NCBI RefSeq assembly: GCF_001403875.1
Contig: NZ_LN884299.1
Location: 1,240,117 to 1,304,116 of the forward strand
Origin: Paenibacillus ihumii
GTDB lineage: Bacteria > Bacillota > Bacilli > Paenibacillales > Paenibacillaceae
DNA length: 64,000 nucleotides
Reading direction: 5' to 3'
Below, piece after piece: positions 19,406-28,700 of the stretch (position 1 is the first letter of the stretch; each line of letters starts with the position of its first letter). The position numbers and the translations under genes were made by a program. The notes beneath the pieces are model-generated. The model saw only the letters and a program-made list of their open reading frames with translations, ran no database searches and had not been told where the DNA came from.

Positions 19406-20089
19406 ATGGATTTTTTAAATCAAATATTGCGTATTCCTTTGGATCAGCTGCCGTATTTCCTGATTACGCTGATCATTGCTTTTACCGTGCATGAATTTTC
19501 CCATGCTTATTTTGCCAACAAGTTCGGGGATCCGACGGCAAGGCTGCAGGGGCGTGTTACGCTGAATCCGGCCGTCCACTTCGATCTGCTCGGGGTCATT
19601 CTGCTTCTGCTTGCAGGATTCGGCTGGGCTAGGCCGGTTCCTGTCAACCGGGACAATTTTGAGAAGCCCCGTCAAATGGGCATCGTCGTCAGCGCGGCAG
19701 GGCCGCTCAGCAATTTGCTGCTCGGCTTTCTAGGAACGATGATTTATGTCGCGCTTTCCAGTTTCGGCATCATTGACATGATAACAAATGAGATTCTGCT
19801 CGATGCCGTGCATAAATTTTTCACCATTTTCTGTGTCATGAACTTTTTCCTTTTCCTATTTAACCTGGTGCCGCTGCCTCCGCTTGACGGTTACCGGCTG
19901 CTGGAGGACATCGTACCTGACCGGGTCAGATTCAGATTGAAGCAGTTCGAGCAATGGTCCATCTTTATCTTTTTACTCATTCTGATTCTCCCGCCGCTCC
20001 GCAATGTGACCATTGAGCCTCTCTACACGGGAGCCAGAACGATTTTCTTCCAATTCGCCAATTTCTTTCTTATGCTGTTTGGCAGGTAG
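19406..20089 (+). CDS. Site-2 protease family protein (peptidase M50)
   Basis: Membrane zinc metalloprotease of 227 aa. HExxH is present as HEFSH (residues 29-33) in the first transmembrane helix, and the second metal-ligand motif as PLPPLDGYRL near residue 155. About five hydrophobic segments. It resembles the short M50 proteins of Bacillota related to SpoIVFB/RseP, with no PDZ domain visible. It lies between prmA and rsmE, probably in one transcript, which is an addition relative to B. subtilis. The substrate is unknown. Confidence 0.88.
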   Translation: MDFLNQILRIPLDQLPYFLITLIIAFTVHEFSHAYFANKFGDPTARLQGRVTLNPAVHFDLLGVILLLLAGFGWARPVPVNRDNFEKPRQMGIVVSAAGPLSNLLLGFLGTMIYVALSSFGIIDMITNEILLDAVHKFFTIFCVMNFFLFLFNLVPLPPLDGYRLLEDIVPDRVRFRLKQFEQWSIFIFLLILILPPLRNVTIEPLYTGARTIFFQFANFFLMLFGR

Positions 20090-20181
20090 AACCGGCTGTT
20101 TTTTTCGGGTAATAAACACTGGAATCCATAATTCAAAAGTTGTATGATGTTCTTTGGTGATTAAGGTGAGGTTGATGATAA

Positions 20182-20946
20182 ATGCAGCGCTATTTTATTG
20201 ATCCCGCACAATTTGGGGACAAGACGGTGAGCATAACCGGCGAGGACGCCCGCCATATCGGCAAAGTGATGCGCTCCAAGCCTGAAGATAAGCTGATTGT
20301 CAGCGATGGGATTGCCAGGGAGGCGCTCGTCGAGATCACGGAGATCGAAGCGCATGAGGTGACCGCCCGCATTATTGAACAGCTCGAAGCATCCGGCGAG
20401 CCTCGCGCCCAGGTTACGATAGCCCAAAGCCTGCCGAAAGGCGATAAAATGGAGCTCGTGATCCAGAAATGCACAGAGATCGGCGCCGCCTCCTTCCTGC
20501 CTTTTATGTCTGAGCGGACGGTGGTGCAATACGATCCGCGCAAAGAGGAGAAGCGTACGGTGCGCTGGCGTAAAATCGCCAAAGAGGCGGCCGAGCAGGC
20601 TCATCGCAGCAAAATACCCGCAATCGAACCGCCGGTCGCTTGGAAGGGACTGCTTGCGAAGCTGCCTGAATATGACCTCGCCTGCGTATGTTACGAGAAG
20701 GAGCACGGCCAGCAGCTGCGGGACGTGCTGAAGCCTTTTGCGGAGCGGCTGGGCCGCGGAACGGAAGTGCGGATATTGGTCGCCGTCGGGCCCGAGGGCG
20801 GGTTTACCGAGCAGGAGATTACGCAATTAGAGGCGGCAGGTGCCGTATCCGTGGGGCTAGGCCGCAGAATATTAAGAACGGAGACGGCCGGCATGGCCGC
20901 TCTAACCTGCATCATGTATGAAACCGGAGAAATGGGGGAGATTTGA
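20182..20946 (+). CDS. rsmE: 16S rRNA m3U1498 methyltransferase RsmE
   Basis: SPOUT-class methyltransferase of 254 aa that methylates N3 of U1498 in 16S rRNA. An N-terminal PUA-like domain (RYFIDPAQF...HIGKVMRSK) is followed by the knot region with VAVGPEGGFTEQE and LGRRILRTETA. ATG 20182 follows AAGGTGAGG. It lies between prmA and mtaB, as yqeU does in B. subtilis; the next gene starts 3 bases after its stop. Confidence 0.95.
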   Translation: MQRYFIDPAQFGDKTVSITGEDARHIGKVMRSKPEDKLIVSDGIAREALVEITEIEAHEVTARIIEQLEASGEPRAQVTIAQSLPKGDKMELVIQKCTEIGAASFLPFMSERTVVQYDPRKEEKRTVRWRKIAKEAAEQAHRSKIPAIEPPVAWKGLLAKLPEYDLACVCYEKEHGQQLRDVLKPFAERLGRGTEVRILVAVGPEGGFTEQEITQLEAAGAVSVGLGRRILRTETAGMAALTCIMYETGEMGEI

Positions 20947-20949
20947 ACA

Positions 20950-22290
20950 ATGCCATCCGTCGCTTTTTACACCTTGGGCTGCAAGGTTAACTTCTATGAT
21001 ACAGAAGCCATATGGCAGCTTTTCAAAAATGAAGGCTACGAGCAGGTCGATTTTGAACAGACCGCCGATGTATATTTGATAAATACCTGCACGGTTACCA
21101 ATACAGGCGATAAGAAATCGCGGCAAATTATTCGCCGGGCGATTCGCCGCAATCCGGAGGCGATCATCGCGGTGACGGGCTGCTATGCCCAGACCTCGCC
21201 TGCTGAAATCCTGGACATTCCGGGAGTTGATCTTGTCATCGGCACCCAGGACAGGGACAAGATCATGCCGCTCATTGGGCAGCTGCAGGAGCAGCGCCAG
21301 CCGATTAACGCGGTGCGCAACATTATGAAGACTCGGGATTTTGAAGAGCTTGACGTTCCCGACTTCGCGGATCGGACCCGCGCCTTCCTTAAAATTCAGG
21401 AGGGCTGCAATAATTTCTGCACCTTCTGCATCATTCCATGGTCGCGGGGGCTATCCCGCAGCCGTGATCCGCAAAGCGTCGTAAATCAGGCGAAGCAGCT
21501 GGTTGCCGCGGGGTACAAGGAAATCGTATTGACTGGCATCCATACCGGCGGGTATGGAGATGACCTTGAAAATTACCGTTTATCCGATTTGCTCTGGGAG
21601 CTGGACAAGGTCGAAGGCCTTGAGCGCGTACGGATCAGCTCGATCGAAGCTAGCCAAATCGACGAGAAGATGCTGGAAGTGCTGAAGGGGTCCAGCAAAA
21701 TGTGCCGCCATTTCCATATTCCGCTCCAGGCGGGCAGCAATGAAGTACTTAAGCGCATGAGACGGAAATATACCATCGAAGAGTTCGAGCATAAAATTAA
21801 AATGATCCGCGCCTTTATGCCGGACGTGGCGATTACGACCGATATCATCGTCGGCTTTCCGGGAGAGACCGACGAGCTGTTCCGCGAGGGCTTCGAGGCG
21901 ATTAAACGCATCGGCTTCTCCGAGATGCATGTGTTCCCTTATTCCAAACGGACCGGCACGCCGGCTGCCCGGATGGAGGATCAGGTGGATGAGGAAGTGA
22001 AGCACGCGCGGGTCCACGAGCTGATCGACCTTTCGGAAACGATGCAGCTCGCTTATGCCCAGAAGTTTGTCGGCCAGGTGCTTGACGTTATTCCGGAGAA
22101 GGATGAGAAGGGATTGTCGGGCGAGGGCTGCGCAACCGGGTTCAGCGATAACTATTTGCAGATCCGCTTTGCGGCACCGGGGGATTTGACTGGCAAGGTG
22201 TGCCGGGTCAAGCTGACGGAGGCAGGCGTGAATACCTGCGAAGGGCAGCTCGTGCGCATTTTGGAGGATACGTCCAAAGCGCTGGCTTAG
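20950..22290 (+). CDS. mtaB: tRNA t6A37 methylthiotransferase MtaB
   Basis: Radical SAM methylthiotransferase that converts t6A37 to ms2t6A37 in ANN-decoding tRNAs. 446 aa. The N-terminal UPF0004 domain has Cys11, Cys47 and Cys78 as ligands of the auxiliary cluster. The radical SAM cluster Cx3Cx2C is at Cys153, Cys157 and Cys160 (EGCNNFCTFC), followed by a C-terminal TRAM-like domain. Equivalent to B. subtilis yqeV. RBS GGGGGAG before ATG 20950. Confidence 0.95.
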   Translation: MPSVAFYTLGCKVNFYDTEAIWQLFKNEGYEQVDFEQTADVYLINTCTVTNTGDKKSRQIIRRAIRRNPEAIIAVTGCYAQTSPAEILDIPGVDLVIGTQDRDKIMPLIGQLQEQRQPINAVRNIMKTRDFEELDVPDFADRTRAFLKIQEGCNNFCTFCIIPWSRGLSRSRDPQSVVNQAKQLVAAGYKEIVLTGIHTGGYGDDLENYRLSDLLWELDKVEGLERVRISSIEASQIDEKMLEVLKGSSKMCRHFHIPLQAGSNEVLKRMRRKYTIEEFEHKIKMIRAFMPDVAITTDIIVGFPGETDELFREGFEAIKRIGFSEMHVFPYSKRTGTPAARMEDQVDEEVKHARVHELIDLSETMQLAYAQKFVGQVLDVIPEKDEKGLSGEGCATGFSDNYLQIRFAAPGDLTGKVCRVKLTEAGVNTCEGQLVRILEDTSKALA

Positions 22291-22335
22291 GGAAGGCCGC
22301 CTAGCCGTCGCAGCTTCAATATCATAAGGACCTTC

Positions 22336-22370
22336 AAGGATTTCACCCCGGGGTGAAGTCCTTGTTGTCC
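22336..22370 (+). terminator. Terminator after mtaB
   Basis: Stem AAGGA-TTCACCC / GGGTGAA-TCCTT, followed by a short, broken T-stretch (TTGTTGTCC). Confidence 0.6.
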
Positions 22371-22449
22371 ATTTTGGGTGTTCACCCGGTGATGACCAAG
22401 CGAGAGCCCGTTTTGCAGGAATGAAGCTCAATATAAGGAGGGATCAAGT

Positions 22450-22881
22450 ATGCCGTCCAAGCAAATATCCGCAGGAGGCATTGTCTACCGCAGGGAAGCG
22501 GGGCAATTGCAAATACAGCTCATTACGGACCGATACGGCAAAATCTCATTTCCCAAAGGGAAAAGGGAAAATAGTGAGACGATCGAACAGACCGCGCTAC
22601 GCGAAATAAAGGAAGAAACCGGCATTATCGGCCGGATCGTAAGGCTCATCGATATTATTGCCTATACCTATCATCATCCGCAGCAAGGGGATATCCAAAA
22701 GGAAGTCCATTACTATCTTGTCGAGAGCGAGGGCGGTATCCTGAGGCCGCAGACGGAGGAGATCCGCAGCGTTGCCTGGTATGATCCCGAAGTCGCATGG
22801 GAAAGACAGTGCAATGCCGGTTATGACAATAATGATTTTATTTTGGAAAAAGCGCTTAAACTGCTGGACGTTCACGTCTAA
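22450..22881 (+). CDS. Nudix hydrolase
   Basis: 143 aa. The Nudix box GKRENSE...REIKEETGI matches Gx5Ex7REUxEExGU near residues 37-59. It probably hydrolyses a nucleoside-diphosphate-linked compound; the substrate is unknown. RBS AAGGAGGG, start ATG 22450. The gene is convergent with yqeW and their stop codons overlap by 4 bases (22878-22881), so no bidirectional terminator fits between them. Confidence 0.9.
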   Translation: MPSKQISAGGIVYRREAGQLQIQLITDRYGKISFPKGKRENSETIEQTALREIKEETGIIGRIVRLIDIIAYTYHHPQQGDIQKEVHYYLVESEGGILRPQTEEIRSVAWYDPEVAWERQCNAGYDNNDFILEKALKLLDVHV

Positions 22882-23918
22882 TCACGCCATTTAGCAGAGG
22901 ATACCGCAGCTGCCGGCGCGGAATATTGCGGCGGACGGCGCCCGGGGCCATCCCATCTCGACCATACGGGCAAGTAGCAGAAGGGGAGCGCCAGCAAAGA
23001 ACAAACGACATTAAAAATCGTCTGCGTATGCGCGATTTGAGCTCCGGGATCGCTGCTCAGCCAGGCAGCGGCCGTCCCGAGCCAGGGAATCAACGGCAGG
23101 AACAGCAGCGCGCCCAGGACGTTCAGGAGCACATGGGACCAGGCGACGAAGCGGCCTGACCGGGTGCTGCCGACCGAAGCGATCAGCGGCGTAATGCATG
23201 TGCCTACATTGGAGCCGATGACCGTGGCGATCCCGAACTCGGCAGGGAGTGTTCCCATGGCCACAAGCCCCATCGTCATGGCAATAACAGCCGCACTGCT
23301 ATGGATAAGCGCAGTGAGAATCGCTCCGGCGGCAGCTCCCCATAGAAGGCTGTCAGCCGCGTGATGCAGCAGCCAGGCGATAACGCCGCGCTCCTCCAGG
23401 GCCGGCCCGATCGACTGCATCCACCTAATTGCGATCATAATAAGGCTGAAGCCGAATACGGCGAGCGCCCCGAACTGGAGCGGTCTCAACAGATGCGTCC
23501 AACCAGCGCCGCTTCGGCGCTGGGGCAGGATCTCTTCGCCGAGCACGGCGGCGGCCCATATCGCCAGGGAACCGATCAGCAGCGGAGTGCCAAGGCGCGA
23601 GATATTTAGAGCGATCAGCTCCGTAGTCAAGCAGGTTCCGATATTGCCCCCGAGGATAATGCCAAGCGTGCGGCCATATGACAGGAGCCCCGCATTGACA
23701 AGCCCGATCGTCATGACGGTTATCGCCGTACTGCTCTGCAGCACAGCCGTGACCAGGGTGCTCGACAGCATGCCCGTCCACGGCGTACGCGTCGAGGCTT
23801 GCAGCAGGCCGATCAGCCTTGGCCCGGCCCAGGCCTGCAGCGCAGACTCCATAATTTTCATGCCAAGCAGAAACAGGGCAAAGCCGAATGTCGCCGGGAA
23901 CACAATTTCGTGAAACAT
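22878..23918 (-). CDS. yqeW: Na/Pi cotransporter family protein YqeW
   Basis: Sodium-dependent phosphate transporter (PNaS family), 346 aa, with about eight membrane segments. The two inverted family repeats are visible: QSSTAITVMTIGLV and HSSAAVIAMTMGLV, each followed by a GGNIGTC or GSNVGTC motif. Start at ATG 23918 with GAGGAGGG upstream; an in-frame start at 23948 lies before that site. B. subtilis yqeW occupies the same neighbourhood. The C-terminal 25 residues are Pro/Arg-rich and presumably cytoplasmic. Confidence 0.88.
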   Translation of the reverse strand: MFHEIVFPATFGFALFLLGMKIMESALQAWAGPRLIGLLQASTRTPWTGMLSSTLVTAVLQSSTAITVMTIGLVNAGLLSYGRTLGIILGGNIGTCLTTELIALNISRLGTPLLIGSLAIWAAAVLGEEILPQRRSGAGWTHLLRPLQFGALAVFGFSLIMIAIRWMQSIGPALEERGVIAWLLHHAADSLLWGAAAGAILTALIHSSAAVIAMTMGLVAMGTLPAEFGIATVIGSNVGTCITPLIASVGSTRSGRFVAWSHVLLNVLGALLFLPLIPWLGTAAAWLSSDPGAQIAHTQTIFNVVCSLLALPFCYLPVWSRWDGPGRRPPQYSAPAAAVSSAKWRD

Positions 23919-24070
23919 GAGCTCCCTCCTCAGATTAAAGCTGTACAAGTTACATATATGCGATGCTTGCGGCTCTCATGCCCTAAGGAGAAGCCTGGCC
24001 GCCTTATCTGGGGAGGCGTGAATCCGGCGGCGGGCGGGAGACGCTATTAGAATAAGAGGAGTGGTTCAAC

Positions 24071-25441
24071 ATGCCATCAGTCATACTGCAACGCGGCCGC
24101 AAGAAGCGGCTGGAACAGGGGCATCCCTGGATTTACAGCAATGAAATCGAGAAAACGGAGGGCAAGCCGGAGCCGGGCAGTCTGGTAGCCGTGCTTGACT
24201 GGAGAGGCAAGTTCCTGGCAACGGGCTACTATAATCCCGCTTCGCAAATAACAGTTCGCGTCGTCTCCTATCAACCGCTGGAGGCGATGGATGTCTCCTT
24301 TTTTATTCAGCGTTTTGAACAGTGCCTCAAGCATCGCAGAAGATTCGTACATGAGGATGCTTACCGGCTCGTCTACGGAGAGGCCGACTTCTTGCCGGGG
24401 CTCATCGTGGACCGGTTCGGCGACGTACTCGTCGTGCAGCTGCTTACACTGGGAATGGACCGCTGCCGCGATAGCATCGTGGAAGCCCTGGTGTCCATTC
24501 TTCAGCCAGCTGGCATTTACGAACGCAGCGACGTATCCGTCCGTGCCATGGAAGGCCTGGAAGAGGTGAAGGGGCCGCTTTACGGCAATCCTCCGCGCCA
24601 TGTAACCGTTACGGAGAACGGCTTGCTGATCCAAGTTGATATTTGGCAGGGGCAGAAGACGGGCTACTTCTTCGATCAGCGCGAGAACCGCGCCTCGATC
24701 GAGCCTTTGATGACGGGCTGGGGGGAGCGAAGCGGCATTACGCTGCAGCAGCTTCCGGCCGAGGGTGGAGGCATGCGCACGGCTCCGGTCAACCGGAAGG
24801 GCAAGGAGGTCACTTTCCCGTATTGGGACGGAGCGACCGTGCTGGAATGCTTCTCCCATACGGGAAGCTTTACACTGCATGCCTGCAAATATGGCGCCAA
24901 AAAAGTAACCTGCCTCGATATTTCAGAGCATGCGATTCAAAGCGCCCGGGAGAACGTCAGACTGAACGGTTTCGAGGATCGGGTCGAATTCGTCGTTGCC
25001 GATGCTTTCGAATACCTGCGCAGCCAGGTCAAGGGGCTGGACGAACGGCGCGAGCGTTCGGCCGATGGCGGCAAGGCAGACACCTCGCTTCCCATGACGG
25101 CCGGCGGGGGGCGGACCTGGGACGTCGTCATTCTCGATCCGCCGGCCTTCGCTAAGACGAAGGGGGCGGTCAAAGGAGCGTGCAGAGGCTACAAAGACAT
25201 TAATTTGCATGGACTGAAGCTGGTTAACGAGGGCGGCTATCTGGTAACCGCCAGCTGCTCCTACCATATGAAGCCGGAGCTGTTCCTGCAGACGATCCAA
25301 GATGCGGCGATGGACGCGGGCAAAATCCTCAGGCTGATCGAATGGCGGGCCGCGGGGAAGGACCATCCGCAAATCCTTGGCGTCAACGAGGGGCATTACT
25401 TGAAATTCGCGATCTTCGAAGTGCGAACAAAGACGTATTGA
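24071..25441 (+). CDS. RlmI-like rRNA large-subunit methyltransferase (PUA + class I MTase)
   Basis: 456 aa, about 60 longer than E. coli RlmI, which makes m5C1962 in 23S rRNA. An N-terminal PUA domain (RGRKKRLEQGHPWIYSNEI) and linker are followed by the SAM-binding core VLECFSHTGSFTLHA, DISEHAIQSARENVRLNG and the catalytic region LDPPAFAKTK with SCSYHM. Two insertions account for the extra length: GWGERSG...RKGKEV (about residues 215-250) and a Gly/Arg/Asp-rich segment (about 320-350). RBS AGAGGAG. Specificity for the m5C site is inferred from the family. Confidence 0.85.
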   Translation: MPSVILQRGRKKRLEQGHPWIYSNEIEKTEGKPEPGSLVAVLDWRGKFLATGYYNPASQITVRVVSYQPLEAMDVSFFIQRFEQCLKHRRRFVHEDAYRLVYGEADFLPGLIVDRFGDVLVVQLLTLGMDRCRDSIVEALVSILQPAGIYERSDVSVRAMEGLEEVKGPLYGNPPRHVTVTENGLLIQVDIWQGQKTGYFFDQRENRASIEPLMTGWGERSGITLQQLPAEGGGMRTAPVNRKGKEVTFPYWDGATVLECFSHTGSFTLHACKYGAKKVTCLDISEHAIQSARENVRLNGFEDRVEFVVADAFEYLRSQVKGLDERRERSADGGKADTSLPMTAGGGRTWDVVILDPPAFAKTKGAVKGACRGYKDINLHGLKLVNEGGYLVTASCSYHMKPELFLQTIQDAAMDAGKILRLIEWRAAGKDHPQILGVNEGHYLKFAIFEVRTKTY

Positions 25442-25554
25442 TCGGCTTCAGCCAGTTAAAATAAAGGGAATTTGCATGCTCCAACATTTGCCGCGTTTTG
25501 GAGCATAGGACCGTGTCTTGAGAAAGTGCGCGGTATGATGGGTTATTCTTCAGA
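25442..25554. other. Gap with an inverted repeat
   Basis: No gene. A 9-bp perfect inverted repeat ATGCTCCAA / TTGGAGCAT (25476-25484 and 25498-25506) with a 13-base loop and no U-tract on either side. Confidence 0.4.
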
Positions 25555-25590
25555 CAAGACTTCTGATCGAATCAGAAGTCTTGTTGTATT
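25555..25590 (+). terminator. Terminator before addB
   Basis: Perfect 13-bp stem CAAGACTTCTGAT / ATCAGAAGTCTTG with CGA loop, then TTGTATT. Confidence 0.85.
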
Positions 25591-25660
25591 ACGAGGGCTT
25601 TGCAGTTTAAAATAGACAGAACATACATTCTTGTTTCGTGCTTAATCACGACCGCCGGTA

Positions 25661-25669
25661 TGCTATAAT
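25661..25669 (+). promoter_or_regulatory. Extended -10 promoter of addAB
   Basis: TGCTATAAT, an extended -10 (TGn) with a perfect TATAAT at 25664-25669. The -35 region (TTAATC at 25642-25647) is weak. The transcript would include about 95 bases of leader. Confidence 0.6.
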
Positions 25670-25689
25670 GTAAATTAACAACTTGGCCG

Positions 25690-25720
25690 GGACATAAGGC
25701 CGCGAATGTCCGCGTTTTTT
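25690..25720 (+). terminator. Possible attenuator in the addB leader
   Basis: GGACAT (25690-25695) / ATGTCC (25706-25711), then GCG and six T. The stem is short, but its position between promoter and start codon suggests partial termination. Confidence 0.35.
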
Positions 25721-25771
25721 GCTTTCATAGATTTCTAGTCTTACGGCAACCTTGCTGTTAGGAGGAGCACC

Positions 25772-28700
25772 ATGTCACTTCAATTTATCATCGGCCGTTC
25801 GGGGAGCGGCAAGAGCAGCCTCATTCTGGAGCGGATCACTTCGATGCTGAGAGCGGATCCGGGCGGAGCCCCAATCATATTAATTGCACCGGAGCAGGGG
25901 ACGTTCCAGATCGAGCGTGCGATCGTACAGTCAGAGCAATTATTCGGCACCGTACGGGCCCAGGTGCTGGGCTTTCACCGCCTGGCTCTGCGGATTATGC
26001 AGGAAACCGGCGGGGCAGCGCTGATACCGATCAGCGAAGAGGGCAAGAAGATGCTCCTCTACAAAATCATGCGCAGGCACCGGAGGGAGCTGAAGCTGTT
26101 CAAGCAGTCCGGTGATCAACTGGGTGTCATCGACCGGATCAATGCGCTTTACAGCGAGCTGAAGAAATACGATGCTGACTTTTCGGATTTTGATAAGTAT
26201 GAGAAGACTTTGGGGGAGTCGGACAGAGAATCGCCCCTTTTGAAGGATAAGCTGCATGATCTGAGCATCATCTACCGTGAATTTGACCAGGAATTGTCCA
26301 GGCTCTACATAGATGCTGAGGATCATGTTGTAAAGCTGGCGGAAGGCGCTCCGAAGTCCGCTTACCTTCGCGGCGCTGATATATGGATCGACGGCTTTCA
26401 ATCCTTCACCCCACAGGAGTATAAAGCCATCGGCGCGCTGATGTCGGTCGCTTCCTCAGTCACTGTATCGCTTACGCTGGACCGTCCGTATGATGACGGA
26501 GTGCCGCCGCACGAGCTGAACCTGTTCCATTCTACGGCGATCACGTATATGAAGCTTCGCGCGCTTGCCGAGGCATGCGGGATCGAGGTTAAGCCAGCGG
26601 TCGTGCTGGCCACCCGCCCATACCCGAGATTCAGGGACAATGAGACGCTGTCTCATTTGGAATATGCTTATGAGCATCGCATTCCCTGGAAAGGAAAGGC
26701 TCTGCCGGAGGATTTGCCGGCCTCCTTGTCTGTGCATGCCGCAGGCAGCCGGCGCACGGAGACGGAAGGAGCTGCGCGAGCTATGGTCGCCCTTGCCAGG
26801 GAGCAGGGGGCGAGATGGCGGGATATGGCTCTGTTCGTCCGAAATTTGGAGGATTACGACCATTTGATCGGCCCGGTGTTCGAGGAATACGGTATTCCCT
26901 ACTTCCTGGATCAGAAACGCAGCGTGCTTTATCATCCCCTCGTGGAGCTGATTCGGGGAGCTATGGATGTCGTGCTGAAATTTTGGAAATACGAGGATGT
27001 ATTCCGCTGCGTCAAAAGCGAATTTCTTCTGCCGCAAGACGGCAGCTTGACGCGAAGCGACATGGATCGGCTTGAGAATTATGTGCTGGCCAGCGGGATT
27101 CAGGGCTACCGCTGGAACGACGGCCGACCGTGGAAAGGGGCGCCCAGCCTGTCGCTTGAAGCCTCCGACCGTCCGGAGGACCAGGCGGCAGGCGAGGCGA
27201 TGCAGGTATTGGAGCGCTGCCGCGAGGCGGTTGTGACGCCGCTGTCAGCCTTTGAGACCAGGCTGAAGCGGAGCCGCAGCGCCCGGGAAATGTGCACCGC
27301 AGTCTACAGGCTGCTTGAGGACGTGGAAGCTGCCCACCGCCTGGACAAGCTGGCGCATGTAGCCCAGGCCGAAGGACGGCCGCAAGAGGCGATGGAGTAT
27401 CGCCAGCTGTGGAACGCCATTCTGGATCTTCTCGATCAGATCGTGGAAATGATGGGAGAGGAGGAGCTCAGCCTGGATATCTTTGCCGGCATTATGGAGA
27501 CCGGCTTGCAGGATCTGAAATTATCCCTTGTTCCGCCGTCTCTTGACCAGGTGCTGATCGGAAGCACGGACCGCACGCGCTCCAGCCACGTAAAGCATTT
27601 GTTCCTGCTTGGAATCAACGAAGGCATTATGCCTGCCAGCCTGCAGGAAGAAGGGGTGCTTAGCGATCAGGAGCGGGTGCGCCTTTCCGAAATCGGCATG
27701 GACCTTGCCCCGAGCCTGACGCGGAGGCTGCTTGATGAACGCTTCCTCATTTATGAAGCATTGTCGGCGGCGAGCCGCTCGCTGTGGCTGAGCTATCCGC
27801 TGGCTGACGAAGACGGCAAAGCGCTCCTGCCTTCCGAGGTAATCCGCCATGTGAAGACGATTTTCCCCGGCCTGCAGGAGCGCTTTCTGGCTGATGCTCC
27901 GGCAGCGGCGGAGCAGGAGGAGCGGCAGCTTGAATATGTAAGCCGGCCGGAGCCGACGTTATCCCGGCTGATCGACCAGCTGCGGCTTTGGAGGAGCGGA
28001 GAAGAAATCTCCCCTGTATGGTGGAATGCACTCGCCTGGTACAAGGCCCATCCCGAATGGGACGGCAAGGTAAGCCGCCTGCTCAGCTCGCTGGAATACC
28101 GCAATAGGGTGCGGGGGCTTTCTGCCGCTACGAGCCGGAGATTGTACGGCAAGCGTCTCCGTACGAGTGTATCGCGAATGGAGAGATTTTCAGCATGTCC
28201 GTTCTCACATTTCGCTTCCCATGGCTTGAAGCTGAGAGAACGGCAAATTTACCGGTTGAAGGCCCCGGATATCGGCCAGCTGTTTCATGCAGCGCTTAGC
28301 TCGATGGCCCTTACTTTTAAGGAGCAGAATCGCAGCTGGGGCAGTCTTACCCCGGAGCAGTGCCTGCAGGAGGCGGAGATCGCGGTCGACCGGATCGCGC
28401 CGAAGCTGCAGGGGGAAATCCTGCTCAGCTCAAAACGCTACGGTTATATTACCCGCAAGCTGAAGAATATCGTAGGCCGCGCCTCCGTCATCCTCGGCGA
28501 GCAATCGAGGAGGGGCAGCTTCGAGCCGATCGGCCTGGAGCTGGATTTCGGTCCGGGCCAAGCCTTGCCGCCGCTTACCTTCGAGCTGCCGAACGGGTGC
28601 GTCATGGAGATTATCGGCCGGATCGACCGCGTCGATGTAGCGGAGGGAGAGCAGGGGCTGCTGCTAAGGGTCATCGATTATAAGTCGAGCCAGACGGATT

